This document shows, in pieces, positions 1-10,900 of a stretch of 64,000 nt of DNA. This DNA comes from Oreohelix idahoensis. Its lineage: Eukaryota > Mollusca > Gastropoda > Stylommatophora > Oreohelicidae. The number at the start of each line of letters is the position of its first letter. The stretch's first letter is position 1. The DNA lies in NCBI GenBank assembly GCA_024509875.1, contig JAMPIV010022911.1:620001-684000 (forward strand), written 5' to 3'. The position numbers and the translations under genes were made by a program. The notes beneath the pieces are model-generated. The model was not told the origin of the DNA. It ran no database searches and worked only from the letters and a program-made list of their open reading frames with translations.

Positions 1-1
1 A

Positions 2-1258
2 GAGCAGAGACTCCGACGCCTAGCTGAGCCACAATTGGATGAGGTCCAGTGCGGATTCCGAGCAAACCGAAGTACTCAAGACCTAATCTTCACACTCAGA
101 CAGCTGAGTGAAAAGGCCCTTGAGTATAAGAGTGAGATCCATCTTTGTTTCATAGATCTGGAAAAGGCGTTTGACAGGGTCCCCTGGAGCAAACTTTGGG
201 ACTGTTTGGCAAGGAAGAATATTCCAGCACCTCTGATTCATGCTATACAGAGCTTCTACAAGTCTTGCAGAAATTATGTGAGGACAGCAAACCATAAGTC
301 AGAAGAGTTCAGGACCACCACTGGTGTAAGACAAGGTGATATCCTATCACCTTACCTCTTCATACTCCTTATGGACGATGTCATCAAGGCATGTAAGGAG
401 AGAACAAGAAAGTATTCAGTGGGGTACTGGAAGATGAGACAGGTCTATATTTCGGAGCTGGCATTTGCTGATGATGTTGCCCTGATTGCTAAATCAGAGG
501 CACATCTCCAATCCAACCTGCAAGTCTGGAAGGAAGAGCTGGAGAAGAGAGGGATGGTCATAAGCAGCTCTAAAACAAAATCCATGGTGATATCACGAGA
601 AGAAAGAAAACATCAGATTAAGTTGGGAGAACAGGTCCTGGAGCAGGTCGACCACTTTAAATATCTCGGAGCTATTATAGACCGAAAGGGAGGCATCAAA
701 GAAGAGTTGGCCACTCGGAAAGCAGCGGCTGGGAGACTTTTTCAGGCCATAAATCGTGGATTCCTCAGCAAGAAAGAGGTTGGTAAGAAAACGAAGATGG
801 CTGTATACCGCTCCACCTATGTCCCAGTCTTGACATATGGATGCGAGTCGTGGGCGATGACTACAACCCACAAAAGCCAGATCCAAACCTCAGAAATGAG
901 GTATCTGAGGAAAGTGGTTGAAGTAACAAGAAGAGACATGGTCCGCAACCAGACGATCCGTCAAGGCCTAAAATCCCATCCGCTGCAGACCCAAATAGAA
1001 CAGTCCCAACTAAGATGGTTTGGCCATGTCTGCAGAATGGGAGAAGATCGGCTACCACGACAAGCATGGGAAACAAAGAGCCAGGGATCCAGACCTCCAG
1101 GACGACCCAGAGTCCGCTGGGAGGACAACATTAGACAATCTTTGAAGGACCGAGGACTAGAATGGAACCAGGCCAGGAAGAAGACAGCTGATAGAATGGT
1201 CTGGCGCTCTCTCTTCCAAACCTCTACACCTCACGGTAGAAGGGGAACGACTAAGTAA
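2..1258 (+). CDS. LINE reverse transcriptase, 3' part (element 0, runs off the left edge)
   Basis: This is the reverse-transcriptase portion of a non-LTR retrotransposon, which copies its own RNA at a nicked target site. The frame is open from base 2, so the true start lies outside the window. Visible RT blocks are the FIDLEKAFDRVPW motif (about residue 52), GVRQGDILSPYLF (about 110) and the catalytic FADD box (about 155). The C-terminal region has the YGCESW block and the RWFGHVCRM ... GRPRVRW block found after the RT in many RTE-like and related LINEs. No stop interrupts the roughly 419 codons present. The stop codon is followed at once by TAAG repeats, a short simple-repeat tail of the kind RTE-like elements have. 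The endonuclease half is not in the window. The clade assignment is an inference; the RT call is firm. Confidence 0.9.
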   Translation, partial: EQRLRRLAEPQLDEVQCGFRANRSTQDLIFTLRQLSEKALEYKSEIHLCFIDLEKAFDRVPWSKLWDCLARKNIPAPLIHAIQSFYKSCRNYVRTANHKSEEFRTTTGVRQGDILSPYLFILLMDDVIKACKERTRKYSVGYWKMRQVYISELAFADDVALIAKSEAHLQSNLQVWKEELEKRGMVISSSKTKSMVISREERKHQIKLGEQVLEQVDHFKYLGAIIDRKGGIKEELATRKAAAGRLFQAINRGFLSKKEVGKKTKMAVYRSTYVPVLTYGCESWAMTTTHKSQIQTSEMRYLRKVVEVTRRDMVRNQTIRQGLKSHPLQTQIEQSQLRWFGHVCRMGEDRLPRQAWETKSQGSRPPGRPRVRWEDNIRQSLKDRGLEWNQARKKTADRMVWRSLFQTSTPHGRRGTTK

Positions 1259-1610
1259 GTAAGATTACAAACACAGATTACAGATACAGAATACAGACAT
1301 ATATTACAGATACAGATTGCAGAAAATGATTACAGAAACAGATTACAGACGCAGATTACAGACACATATTATAGACAGATTACAGGCACAGATTACAGAC
1401 ACAGATTACAGACACAGATTACAGACACAGATTACAGACACAGATTACAGATGCATATTACAGACACAGATTACAGACACAGATTACAGACACAGATTAC
1501 AGACACAGATTACAGACACAGATTACAGACACAGATTACAGACACAGATTATAGACACAGATTACAGACAAAGATTACAGACAAAGATTACAGACACAGA
1601 TTACAGGGAC
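1254..1610 (+). repeat. TAAG tail passing into a 13-bp tandem repeat
   Basis: Directly after the LINE stop come three TAAG units, then about 25 copies of a 13-bp unit close to ACAGATTACAGAC, more degenerate at the left end. Because three units are 39 bp, the array reads as a repetitive open frame (1317-1673) of TDYRHRLQTQI-type repeats. I read this as a consequence of the repeat and not as a gene. Confidence 0.9.
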
Positions 1611-2204
1611 ATATCAGATATTTATAGTTACAACAACAGTTGTCCTCATTTTAAAGTATTGTATATTTGGTAAAGTCCTGTCCCATCTTTACAAGAGAAC
1701 TTTCAATGTTTTCATTGAACATTTTTGTTGTCACAATTTCTGGAATTTCTTCAATTTGAATTTCGGGGGCGCATGAATAATTTACTACGTCTGTCATTTA
1801 TATTTTACAGTATAAGATAATGAATGGAGTTCGGTTACATTTGAAGTATCCTGACCAATTTATGTTCCTTAAGTCGATAAGCACTTAAATAATTATTTAG
1901 AGACGATGTAATTAAAAGGTTCATTTTGATTCGGTTTTCAATAGCTTCTTAAGCCAGATTTCAAATGTTATCTGTAAATTGACAGAATATGTTGTGATAA
2001 AACATTGGTTAATTAATTAGACGAATTTCAATTCCATTGGCTTTATTTGTATTCCTGGCCATGTCGTTGCTGACGTGTTAGCTTTAAAACCACATAAGTG
2101 ACCCCAGGAGGCTTAGTGTCGTCACAGAACATAGTTCTTTCCCGCCATCTATTGACGGGTGAATTACTCGTATTTAAAATAATCAAAAACGCATCCGATG
2201 TATA
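1611..2204. other. Unassigned AT-rich sequence
   Basis: I see no gene, RNA or mobile-element signature here. The short open frames lack domains and have no codon pattern. Confidence 0.6.
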
Positions 2205-2385
2205 ATTCACACATTTAGTTGCAACAACATGGATATTTTGAGACATTTAGATGCAACAACATGTACTATATTTTGAACATTTAGATGTAATAACAGGCAT
2301 ATTTTGAAAATGTCAATGCAAAAACAACATATATATTTTGAGACATTTACATACAACAACTTGTATATTTTGAAAACTTAAATGC
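2205..2385 (+). repeat. 32-bp-period minisatellite, block 1
   Basis: About five degenerate units of roughly 32 bp, each containing a version of GCAACAACATGTATATTTTG followed by AGACATTTAGAT. Blocks 2 (4415-4455) and 3 (7771-7935) belong to the same array, which two LINE insertions have split. Confidence 0.85.
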
Positions 2386-4414
2386 CGGCCAAACTACATG
2401 AGTAAATTGAAAAAGGGAGGTCCCCCTTAAACAGTACACACAACTGCTGGCCGAACGGGCGGATGATCAATAATATTTTGACAACGGCTTCTAGGGCAGG
2501 AGTTGGAAAGGCCTGGTATCGGGCTGAGGGCGCACCATGGACTGTAATGGTAAGCGGCCAGAACCATCCAGAAAGCAATGGCAAACTACTGGATGTACAA
2601 TGCCAAGAAATCCATAATGGCTAATCTGAATACATAAACGACACCTGCAGGAAAATAGAGGAAATGCGCGAACAGGGATTGAGTAAGAATATGTTTTCTG
2701 AAGTAAGAACATTGAAAAACAGCAACTTTAAATCATCACCCCGAGCAATAAACGACAAGAAAGGCGACACTCTAACAGAACGTAAAGATATTCTGAACAG
2801 ATGGAAGGAGTACTGTCAAGAAATGTATACGGAAATAAACAAAGCGGCAGATAACAACGTCATGAATGAAGCGGAACGTGAACCAGAACCTACCATAGAA
2901 GAAGTCCGGAATGCAATCAAACACTTAAAAAGTGGAAAATCTCCTGGTTGTGATGAAATAACAGCGGAAATGATACAGGCAGGAGGAGAAGGCAGCGCTC
3001 GTATATACCATGCATTATGCTGCAAGATCTGGCAAAGCGGAATTTGGCCCAAGGAATGGAAACGATCAATTTACATACCCTTGCCAAAAAAGGGCAACCT
3101 GAAACTGTGCACAAACTACAGAACTATAGCTCTTATAAGCCATGCCAGCAAAATACTTTTACAAATCATAATGAAAAGGATGCAACAAAAGCTAGAAACA
3201 GAAATAAATGAAGTACAGGCGGGTTTTCGACCAGGTAGAGGCACTAGAGATCATATATTCAACATGAGGATCATCATAGAAAAGTGTAGAGAATTCAACG
3301 TTGACCTACATACTTGTTTCATTGATTACACCAAAGCTTTCGATTGTGTACAACATCAGCAGTTATGGGCTATTACGAAAAATATGGGATTTCCAAACCA
3401 CCTTATACAACTCATCGCACTGCTGTACCAAGAACAACAGGCAGCCGTAAGAATAGAGGGGGAAACATCAGAATGGTTTGAAGTACAGAAAGGAGTAAGA
3501 CAAGGCTGTACCCTTTCCCCTTACCTGTTTAACATTTATGCCGAGAATATCATGAGAAACGTAAGAGATGACCAAGAACACACAGAGTTTGACTCATTTA
3601 ACATCGGCGGGTACCAGATCCCGGCAATCAGATATGCTGACGACACAGTCCTCCTATCGACCAACCCAAAAGGACTTGAACAATTACTTCTGTCCACCAA
3701 AAAACACAGCGAGGCCCAGAATCTATACCTAAACACCAAGAAGACCAAAGTATTGACAACAGACAAAGTAAAGACCAAACCAGAAATTGAAATTGATAAC
3801 GAAGAACTGGAAAGTGTCAATGAATTCGAATACTTAGGATCAATCATTAACAGCTCTGGCGACTGTGCAGTAGAAATTAAAAGAAGACTTGCAATTGCTT
3901 CACATAAGCTAATACAGATGAAAAACCTATGGCAAGGCACAAGCAAAGAAACAAAGTTACAACTGATCAGAGCATGTATATTCCCAGTAGCAACATACGG
4001 CTGCGAGACTTGGACACTCAATAAAACAGTTGCAAAAAAGATTACATCATTCGAAATGAAATGCTACAGAAGGATGTTGAGAATACCCTGGACAGAAAAA
4101 AAGACCAACAGAGAAGTACTGCACTCACTAAACGTACAGGAACATTGGCTCCTAAATACCATCGCAATAAGGAAGCTGAAATTTTTCGGTCATATAAAAA
4201 GACATAATAGTCTGGAAAAAACAGTGATGGAAGGCATGGTCCCTGGAAAAAGGGGAAGGGGTCGACCTAGACGACGGTGGACCCAGGACATCACAGAGAG
4301 TCTGAACTTGTCTTTGGCTGATGCAGGTCGACTTGCCCAGAATCGTGATGCGTTCAGAGCAGCTGTAATGGAGACAACGTTCTGGAAAGAATATGTCACA
4401 TGATGATGATGATG
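2386..4414 (+). mobile_element. LINE copy 1, endonuclease domain missing
   Basis: The element lies inside the 32-bp minisatellite. AAATGC occurs on both sides (2380-2385 and 4415-4420) and may be a target-site duplication, although the repeat unit itself can supply that word. The 3' end is a TGATGATGATGATG tail straight after the stop codon. Bases 2386-2610 are unrelated to coding sequence and may be 5' UTR. At about 2620 the sequence jumps into the endonuclease-RT linker, so the endonuclease was deleted or never copied. Confidence 0.75.
2664..4403 (+). CDS. LINE reverse transcriptase (copy 1)
   Basis: A 579-codon open frame without interruption, and readable in frame for another dozen codons upstream. 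It starts in the linker that precedes RT (KIEEMREQG). RT blocks follow in order: PLPKKGN and NYRTIALISH at about residues 140-160, EVQAGFRPGRGTRDHIF near 185-200, FIDYTKAFD near 220, GVRQGCTLSPYLF near 278, and the YADD catalytic box near 325. The C-terminus has YGCETW, the KLKFFGHIKRH block and a GRGRPRRRW block. It lacks the APE endonuclease and so could not nick its own target. An uninterrupted RT frame suggests a fairly recent insertion. The ATG at 2664 is simply the first methionine and not a demonstrated start. Confidence 0.88.
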   Translation: MREQGLSKNMFSEVRTLKNSNFKSSPRAINDKKGDTLTERKDILNRWKEYCQEMYTEINKAADNNVMNEAEREPEPTIEEVRNAIKHLKSGKSPGCDEITAEMIQAGGEGSARIYHALCCKIWQSGIWPKEWKRSIYIPLPKKGNLKLCTNYRTIALISHASKILLQIIMKRMQQKLETEINEVQAGFRPGRGTRDHIFNMRIIIEKCREFNVDLHTCFIDYTKAFDCVQHQQLWAITKNMGFPNHLIQLIALLYQEQQAAVRIEGETSEWFEVQKGVRQGCTLSPYLFNIYAENIMRNVRDDQEHTEFDSFNIGGYQIPAIRYADDTVLLSTNPKGLEQLLLSTKKHSEAQNLYLNTKKTKVLTTDKVKTKPEIEIDNEELESVNEFEYLGSIINSSGDCAVEIKRRLAIASHKLIQMKNLWQGTSKETKLQLIRACIFPVATYGCETWTLNKTVAKKITSFEMKCYRRMLRIPWTEKKTNREVLHSLNVQEHWLLNTIAIRKLKFFGHIKRHNSLEKTVMEGMVPGKRGRGRPRRRWTQDITESLNLSLADAGRLAQNRDAFRAAVMETTFWKEYVT

Positions 4415-4455
4415 AAATGCAACAACACGTATATTTTGAGGCATCTACATGCAAC
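4415..4455 (+). repeat. 32-bp-period minisatellite, block 2
   Basis: A little over one unit of the same minisatellite, left between the two LINE insertions. It ends in ACATGCAAC, which is repeated at 7771-7779 on the far side of LINE copy 2. Confidence 0.75.
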
Positions 4456-7400
4456 TACCTGCCATCAATGGTACTTATACCTTGTAGCGGTATGTCAGCT
4501 TGTGTTTCTGACAATCCCCAGAGCTATGCCAATGGGAGTTTTACTCTTGGTAGGTTTAACCAAGCTGGACTGGTCTGCGAGGGTAGGGGGTCAGACAACA
4601 GCGTGTACCCTGGTCCTCCAGGATGGGGGTTTTAGCACAGGGCCGACACCCCTGTCTATTTAAAAAATCGCACATGTTACGGAAACAGTAACAGATGAAA
4701 AAACTTTGATGCGGGACGGACATCCGGAGTCTCAGGCTCGTATGACTGACAGTGGTGAAAGCCGAAAGGAAGCCACTGGCACGAAAACGGATGCCTTGAC
4801 CACATAACACGAAACCAGAATTGGTTTTTGGAATGTCAGAACTATGAATGAGGCAGGAAAGCTGAACAAATCACAGCAGAGATGAGGAACTACAAATTAC
4901 ATATCCTGGGAATAAGCGAGAGCAGATGGACGGGGATGGGGAGAATAAAAACAGCTACAGGGGAAACAGTACTTTATTCTGGTAGAGAGGATGGTCAGCA
5001 CAACGAAAGTGTAACCAAACTCTGAAGAAAGGAATGGAAAGGTCTTTACTGGAATGGAAACCCATCAACAGCAGACTGATAAGAGCAAGACTGAGAGGGA
5101 GATTCACCAACACCACAATCATACAATGCTATGCACCAACAAACGACAGCGATGAAGAGATCAAGGACGAGTTCTATCAACAGATACAAAAGGAAATGGA
5201 AACTGCACCCATCTACGATCTTATCATAGTAATGGGAGACCTAAATGCGAAAGTTGGAACACACAATAATTATAACGAAAGAATAATGGGGAAATGCAGC
5301 AGCGGAACAGTAAATGAGAATGGGGACAAATTAATAAGCTTCTGCAGTACTAACAACCTGGTCATTGGAGGAACACTTTTTCCACACAAAAAAGTGAACG
5401 TTAACATGGGAATCACCAAACGGACGAGACAAAAACCAGATAGATCACATAATGATCAATGGCAGATGGAGACATGCACTACAAGACGTGAAAGTAAGAA
5501 GAGGCGCAGATGTTGGAAGTGATCATCACCTAGTAGTAGCAAGACTGAAGGTGAAACTCAGAGCTGCTGGACCAGTTGCAGTCAAACAGAAAAGATATAA
5601 CATCATGAAACTAAAGGACCCCCTCACAAGAAAATATGTCGTGGTAGAAGTAAAGAGACGATATCAGACTACCAAAAGCCAGGAAAAAACAGAGACCGAT
5701 GATGTCGACCAGAAATTCAACACTATCTCAACAATCTACAAGGAAAGCAGCAAGTCATGCTTGGGATTCCAGGAAAGAAAGAGCCAAGACTGGATAACAC
5801 CAGAAACGCTAAACACCATAGCAAAGAGAATGGAAATGAAAAGAAAGAAAATAGAAGCTAAGTCTCCCAGGTTAAAGACAATATATAGCGAACAGTACAG
5901 CCAGCTGGACAAGGAAGTAAAACGTCAAACCCGTGCTAACAAAAGGACATTTCTGGATGACCTTGCAAGACAGGCAGAAGAGGCAGCACTGAGAAATGAA
6001 GAAAGCAAAGTTTATAAAATAACTAAAACTATCAGTGGAAAACGAGGTGCAAACAACATCACGTTAGTAAGAGACAAGCAAGGAAATCTCATCACCACAG
6101 CACAGGGGCAGGAAACAAGATGGGCAGAGCACTTCAGAGATACACTCAATAAGGAACCACCAGAGACTCAGACGAATGTTCCTGAGGCTGAAAGGGACTT
6201 AGACGTAAGTACAGACATTTCTCGGAAAGAAGAAATCATCACAGCTATCAAAGGGTTAAAAATGGAAAAGCGCCTGGTCACGACAACCTAAATGCTGAGT
6301 TATTCAAGGCAGACCCTGAACTAGCAGCAGAACTATTAGAACCACTATTTGCACAAGTCTGGGAAACTGAGACAACACCAACAAAGTGGAGTAAAGGAAT
6401 AATTGTCAAATTGCCCAAGAAGGGTGATCTTACAGATTGCAACAACTGGAGAGGAATTACTCTCCTCTCAGTTCCCAGCAAAATACTAGGCAGGATAATC
6501 ATCCTGAGAATTTCAAAAGCAGTTGACAATAAACTAAGGAAAGAACAAGCGGGCTTTAGAAAGAACAGAAAATGTGCAGATCATATATTCACCCTCAGGA
6601 ACATTATAGAGCAGTGCTCAGAATGGCAGAGACAGCTGTACATTAACTTTGTTGATTTTGAAAAGGCTTTTGACAGCATACACAGGGACAGCCTATGGAA
6701 AATACTGAGGGCTTATAGAATTCCCAGCCGCATTGTTTCCATAATAAAAAGCCTCTATTCTAACTTTACGTGCAGTGTCGGATTGAGTAATGTAACTTTC
6801 GAAGTGAAAACAGGAGTACGACAGGAATGCCCCTTATCAACAAAATTATTTTTGACAGCCATAGATTGGGTGATGCGCCAGACTACAGAGGGCAGTCCAA
6901 GAGGAATTAGATGGACAACATTTTCTACACTGGAAGACCTGGAATATGCAGATGACATTGCACTACTCGCGCATTCACATCAACACATTCAAAAACAAAA
7001 AACCGATAGACTGAATATGTATGGCCAGCAGGTTGGACTGAACATCAATCTGAAGAAGACAGAGGTCATGACAATAAATGTGGGCAATCCTGAGCCAATA
7101 ACAGTAAGGAACCAGAAGTTAGAACAGACAGACACATTTACTTACCTAGGATGCATAGTAACACCTGACGGCGGAACAAGCAAGGACATTACCAACAGAA
7201 TGAATAAAGCGAGAACAGCCTTTGCTATTCTCAACAACATTTGGAAGTCTTCCCAGTACATCACACACACCAAATTAAGACTGTATGAGAGCTGTGTACT
7301 TTCTGTGCTTCTCTATGGTGCGAATGTTGGAGAGTAACAGAGAAGGAAATGTCGTCGAAACTGTCCTCCTTCCACACAATCTGCCTAAGGAAAATTCTCC

Positions 7401-7770
7401 GAATCTTTTTGCAAAACACCATCAGCAACCAAGAACTACTTATTCGGAGTAACTAGCAAGACATGCACACCATCATAGCTGGCAGACGCTGGAGCTGGGT
7501 TGGCCACGTCCTCAGAAGGGACCCTGATACCATCACAAGAACAGCTATGTTATGGACCCCCGAAGGAAAGCGAAAGAGAGGCCGACCAAAAACAACTTGG
7601 CGGAGAACTGTGGAAGCCGAGATGCAAAGAATGAACCAGAGTAGGGGCACTGTACGAAGAATGGCCGCCGACCGAGCAAAGTGGAATCTATTTGTTGCTG
7701 CCCTACAGGACGCCACCAGGCGTGATGGCCGCTGACTGCTTTCACGGTTAGCAGTTATGGATCAAAGAAG
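4456..7770 (+). mobile_element. LINE copy 2, nearly full length but decayed
   Basis: ACATGCAAC occurs on both sides (4447-4455 and 7771-7779), consistent with a target-site duplication, although the host minisatellite also contains this word. The first 370 bases look like 5' UTR. Endonuclease coding begins near 4826, RT near 6290, and the 3' end is a short untranslated stretch ending ATCAAAGAAG. At 3.3 kb it is the longest LINE in the window, and the only one with the beginning of the endonuclease. Confidence 0.75.
4826..7735 (+). pseudogene. LINE endonuclease-reverse transcriptase, frameshifted (copy 2)
   Basis: An APE-type endonuclease followed by RT, broken by several frameshifts. The endonuclease start reads IGFWNVRTMNEAGKL at 4826, shifts frame near 4870 (LGISESRWTG), shifts again near 5010, and continues with IIQCYAPTNDSDEE and VMGDLNAKVG. 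It shifts once more near 5400 into a frame holding NQIDHIM and GSDHHLV, the SDH catalytic end. A shift near 6280 leads to RT: KLPKKGDLTDCNNWRGI (about 6411), FVDFEKAFD, GVRQECPLS (usually GVRQGCPLS) and YADD near 6950. Another shift near 7317 precedes the C-terminal SWVGHVLRRD and GRPKTTWRR blocks, which end at 7735. The protein resembles the sequences often labelled craniofacial development protein 2-like in animal genomes, which are LINE endonucleases. Function is lost. Confidence 0.88.
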
Positions 7771-7935
7771 ACATGCAACAACAATGTATATTTTAAAATT
7801 TAAATGAAACTACATGTATATTTTGAGACATTTACATGCAACAACATGTATATTTTGAGACAATTTGTTGCAACAACGTGTATATTTTGAGACATTTAAA
7901 TGCAACAACATGAATACTCTTGAGATATTTAGATA
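7771..7935 (+). repeat. 32-bp-period minisatellite, block 3
   Basis: About five units, including two neighbours of exactly 32 bp that share GCAACAAC[A/G]TGTATATTTTG. The array fades into non-repetitive sequence near 7940. Confidence 0.85.
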
Positions 7936-10900
7936 CAACCCCGTATTTGTGATGTATTTAGACGGAACTGATATATTAAAGATATTAAGTGACAACATAA
8001 CCTCGTGCGTCACATTTACCTGTTCCATCCTATAACTCATTCTGTGCTCTTCACTTTAGTTTTGTCTCACCTCTGATAATATTTGATATTTTCGATTCAT
8101 TGTTTACACTCAATTTCCCTCAATTCTAGTTATGTCGGCACTTAAGCGACCATCTTTTTCTGATTAGTGTAACCTATCCCTTTCGTTTGAACCCATATTG
8201 ACATTTGGGATCGTTAGAGAGACATGTGGTTTACTAATGTGTAAGACATTTTCCTGCAAGACCGTGCAGGAGTGCGGGCGATTAATCAGTAAACAACCTT
8301 GGGATGACCACAGTCGATTATTTATGAATTGAAAATAGTTTTGTCTGACCAGTTTGGTAATTGTTGGCTAAACTGGGTAATTGAGATAATCCTTTCCGGA
8401 CAGACTTGTCGGAAAAATTGTAATCCATATTGAAAGAGATTACCTGTGATAAATTACGAAGTCGTGGGTATAAACATGATCATTAATAGATGGAAGCGGT
8501 ATACCATGTTTGGTGACTGTAAACAACACATTTATTTGTGCGTTTGTTAAGCAGGACATTTTTCGTGAGATTAGGGGAAAAATACGTATCGTGCATGCTA
8601 TGGCTTGGGATTTGAGATGTAAAAATATTTCTGATTGGGGCTTCGTCATATAGTAGCAATCTGGATGTGGACCAAAGGTTCCCTTATAATTTAGCTGTTT
8701 GTGAGTTTACCACACTGTGAAATTCAGCTCGTCATGAAGACATCCAGGCAAACTAGAGTAAGGGATATGATCAGGGTTCCACGTTAAAAGACCGGGCTAC
8801 GTGTTTAGGCATCTTGTGAACGTATTCTCAAACAAACGCTACCTTCATTAGTACGGAAAGCCCAGAATGATAGGGACCTGAACACTAACTGATAGTAAGA
8901 GTCTAATGAAAATTAACACCCCAGACCACGTGTAAGAGGAATCATAATTATGTTGCCTTAACTATTTTTCTGAGCCAGAAGTCAGTGTGTATTCCCAACG
9001 GAATTTATGGTAAGTTGTAAATTTTATAATTCTATATTTTGCATTATTAACATGGTGAAATGAACTAGTGAATGCTCAAGTCATATGTGGCTGGCAACCT
9101 CACCAAAGAGAATGATGATTTCATGAACTACCACTGGAAGAGCTGATGAATGCTTTATGCGGGTTTCTCATAGAGAACCAAAAGCAGAGGTAGTCCCAAA
9201 TTCCACACGGAGCAGTGTGGTAAAGTGGGATGTTATAAATATTTATAGGGGACTTAGTGTACTGACTGAGATCAGCTGTGAAGGTATCTGTATCTAATAA
9301 GGGTAGTGTATTACAGATGACCTTACTTGCTACCACATATTTATACCTCAGTCAGAATTATTCTGGAATTTTGTGATGACTACGTTGAATGTCTAGGGTA
9401 TGTATATGATGAAGTGTAAGTCACAACAACAACAGACAGATAAACAGTTTAATTTATTCCACCACACGTGACAACACTGTGACACTCACACACATTTAAC
9501 ACTCTATAAGACTATTCTTAAATGAGGCACTGGTAAATTTTCAAATATCAATATGTATTAAGTACTTTTCATTAATATATATGTGTCCTGATTCAAATAC
9601 AAAGTGAACCAGGAATCACAATCAATTTTAATTACACGTTATATGTACAGAATTTATCAATATGAATCTTGTAGTGACATATTTTATTAATCTTATCCTA
9701 TGTGTGTCAGTTGTGTAGTAGTAATATGAGGTAATACTGGTGTTGTTGTTTTTTTAAGCTATGTTGTTATTTGTTATCATGACTTTAAGTGTTTATTTCT
9801 GTTGGAACTAGTATTGGAGATGTTCTCAGTTCCGTTCATTAAAACAATTAATTTCCCCTCTTAATTTTATACAATGTCAGTTTAAGATGGCGATACATAA
9901 TGTTGAGCTCCGCGGGCCACATAGGCTTAACTTTCGTGATGGTGGCAGGAAAAGACTCCTCTGCTCGATTGCTCCCCTGTGTTCTAGAGACACCTCACTG
10001 TTTGCTATTTGGACCAAGGAGTATGCTGTCCGCCTCTGGATTCAGCAAAGCTCTGACCAGGTGTTGCTCAATAGCTTTAGGACCACAGTCCCTGAAACAA
10101 GAAGGTTGTACCTCCTACTTCAGAACTAATTTATACTCTATTTCTACACTGAGCACAATACATAACAAACACTGAGTTCAGAGCAGTAGGCCAACTGTCA
10201 GCTTCATCTGAAATAATTTACACCAGTATATTCCTCCCTAATGATTACCACGCCTCTGCAATTCCAGCATTATTTCTTTCTAGTCAATAATATAGGTGTC
10301 AGTGTACTGCTTGGCAATTCCATGTAGTTTTACTTTCCTCCGACGCCTTCTGTTCAGGCTGGAGCACTATAGGGGTTTTACCTCATGTTCGCTACTGAAC
10401 CACACATATATACAGACATAAATTATCAATTTACATTCAATTTTCATTAAAAGATATCAAATATTTCAAGCTTACCACAATTCATGGAAAAATAAACAGT
10501 TTCGTTGACTGGCAATGAATAGGCACAACTTCCGATCTGCCTCTGTCCCAGGCTTTTATTTAGAAAAATTATGCACTGGTGCTCAACGCACTGTTTCTTA
10601 GTAGGTTTATTACAAGATGTGGCCCGGAACAGACGCCCTGAATTGAGTATATTGGCAGCTCTAACCAATCATGCCATGTTTACCTACTTTTCAAAAAATA
10701 TTACCCTTCTCACGTTTCCCCTTAACAACTAAACTAGTATTTGCAGTCCAACTAATCGTGTTTAGTCTTACATCTCATTCCCGCCAATCAAATAGGAGTT
10801 AACATGGTAGGCTATTTCCGTAACGTAATGTTTTTCAAACACGTTATAAAAAAATTTATGAGCAGAAATGATTTCATGCTGTCAGGCACCCCCACTATTG

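Noticed and set aside
1317..1673. 118-codon ORF with TDYRHRLQTQI repeats
   Set aside because: It is the translation of a 13-bp tandem repeat, which is open in this frame by its composition.
3536..4021. 161-codon minus-strand ORF
   Set aside because: It lies wholly opposite the LINE copy 1 RT and is a shadow of that frame.
9887..10175. Two overlapping ORFs of 80 and 91 codons
   Set aside because: No domain, no splice-site context and two frames open at once; not enough for a gene call.
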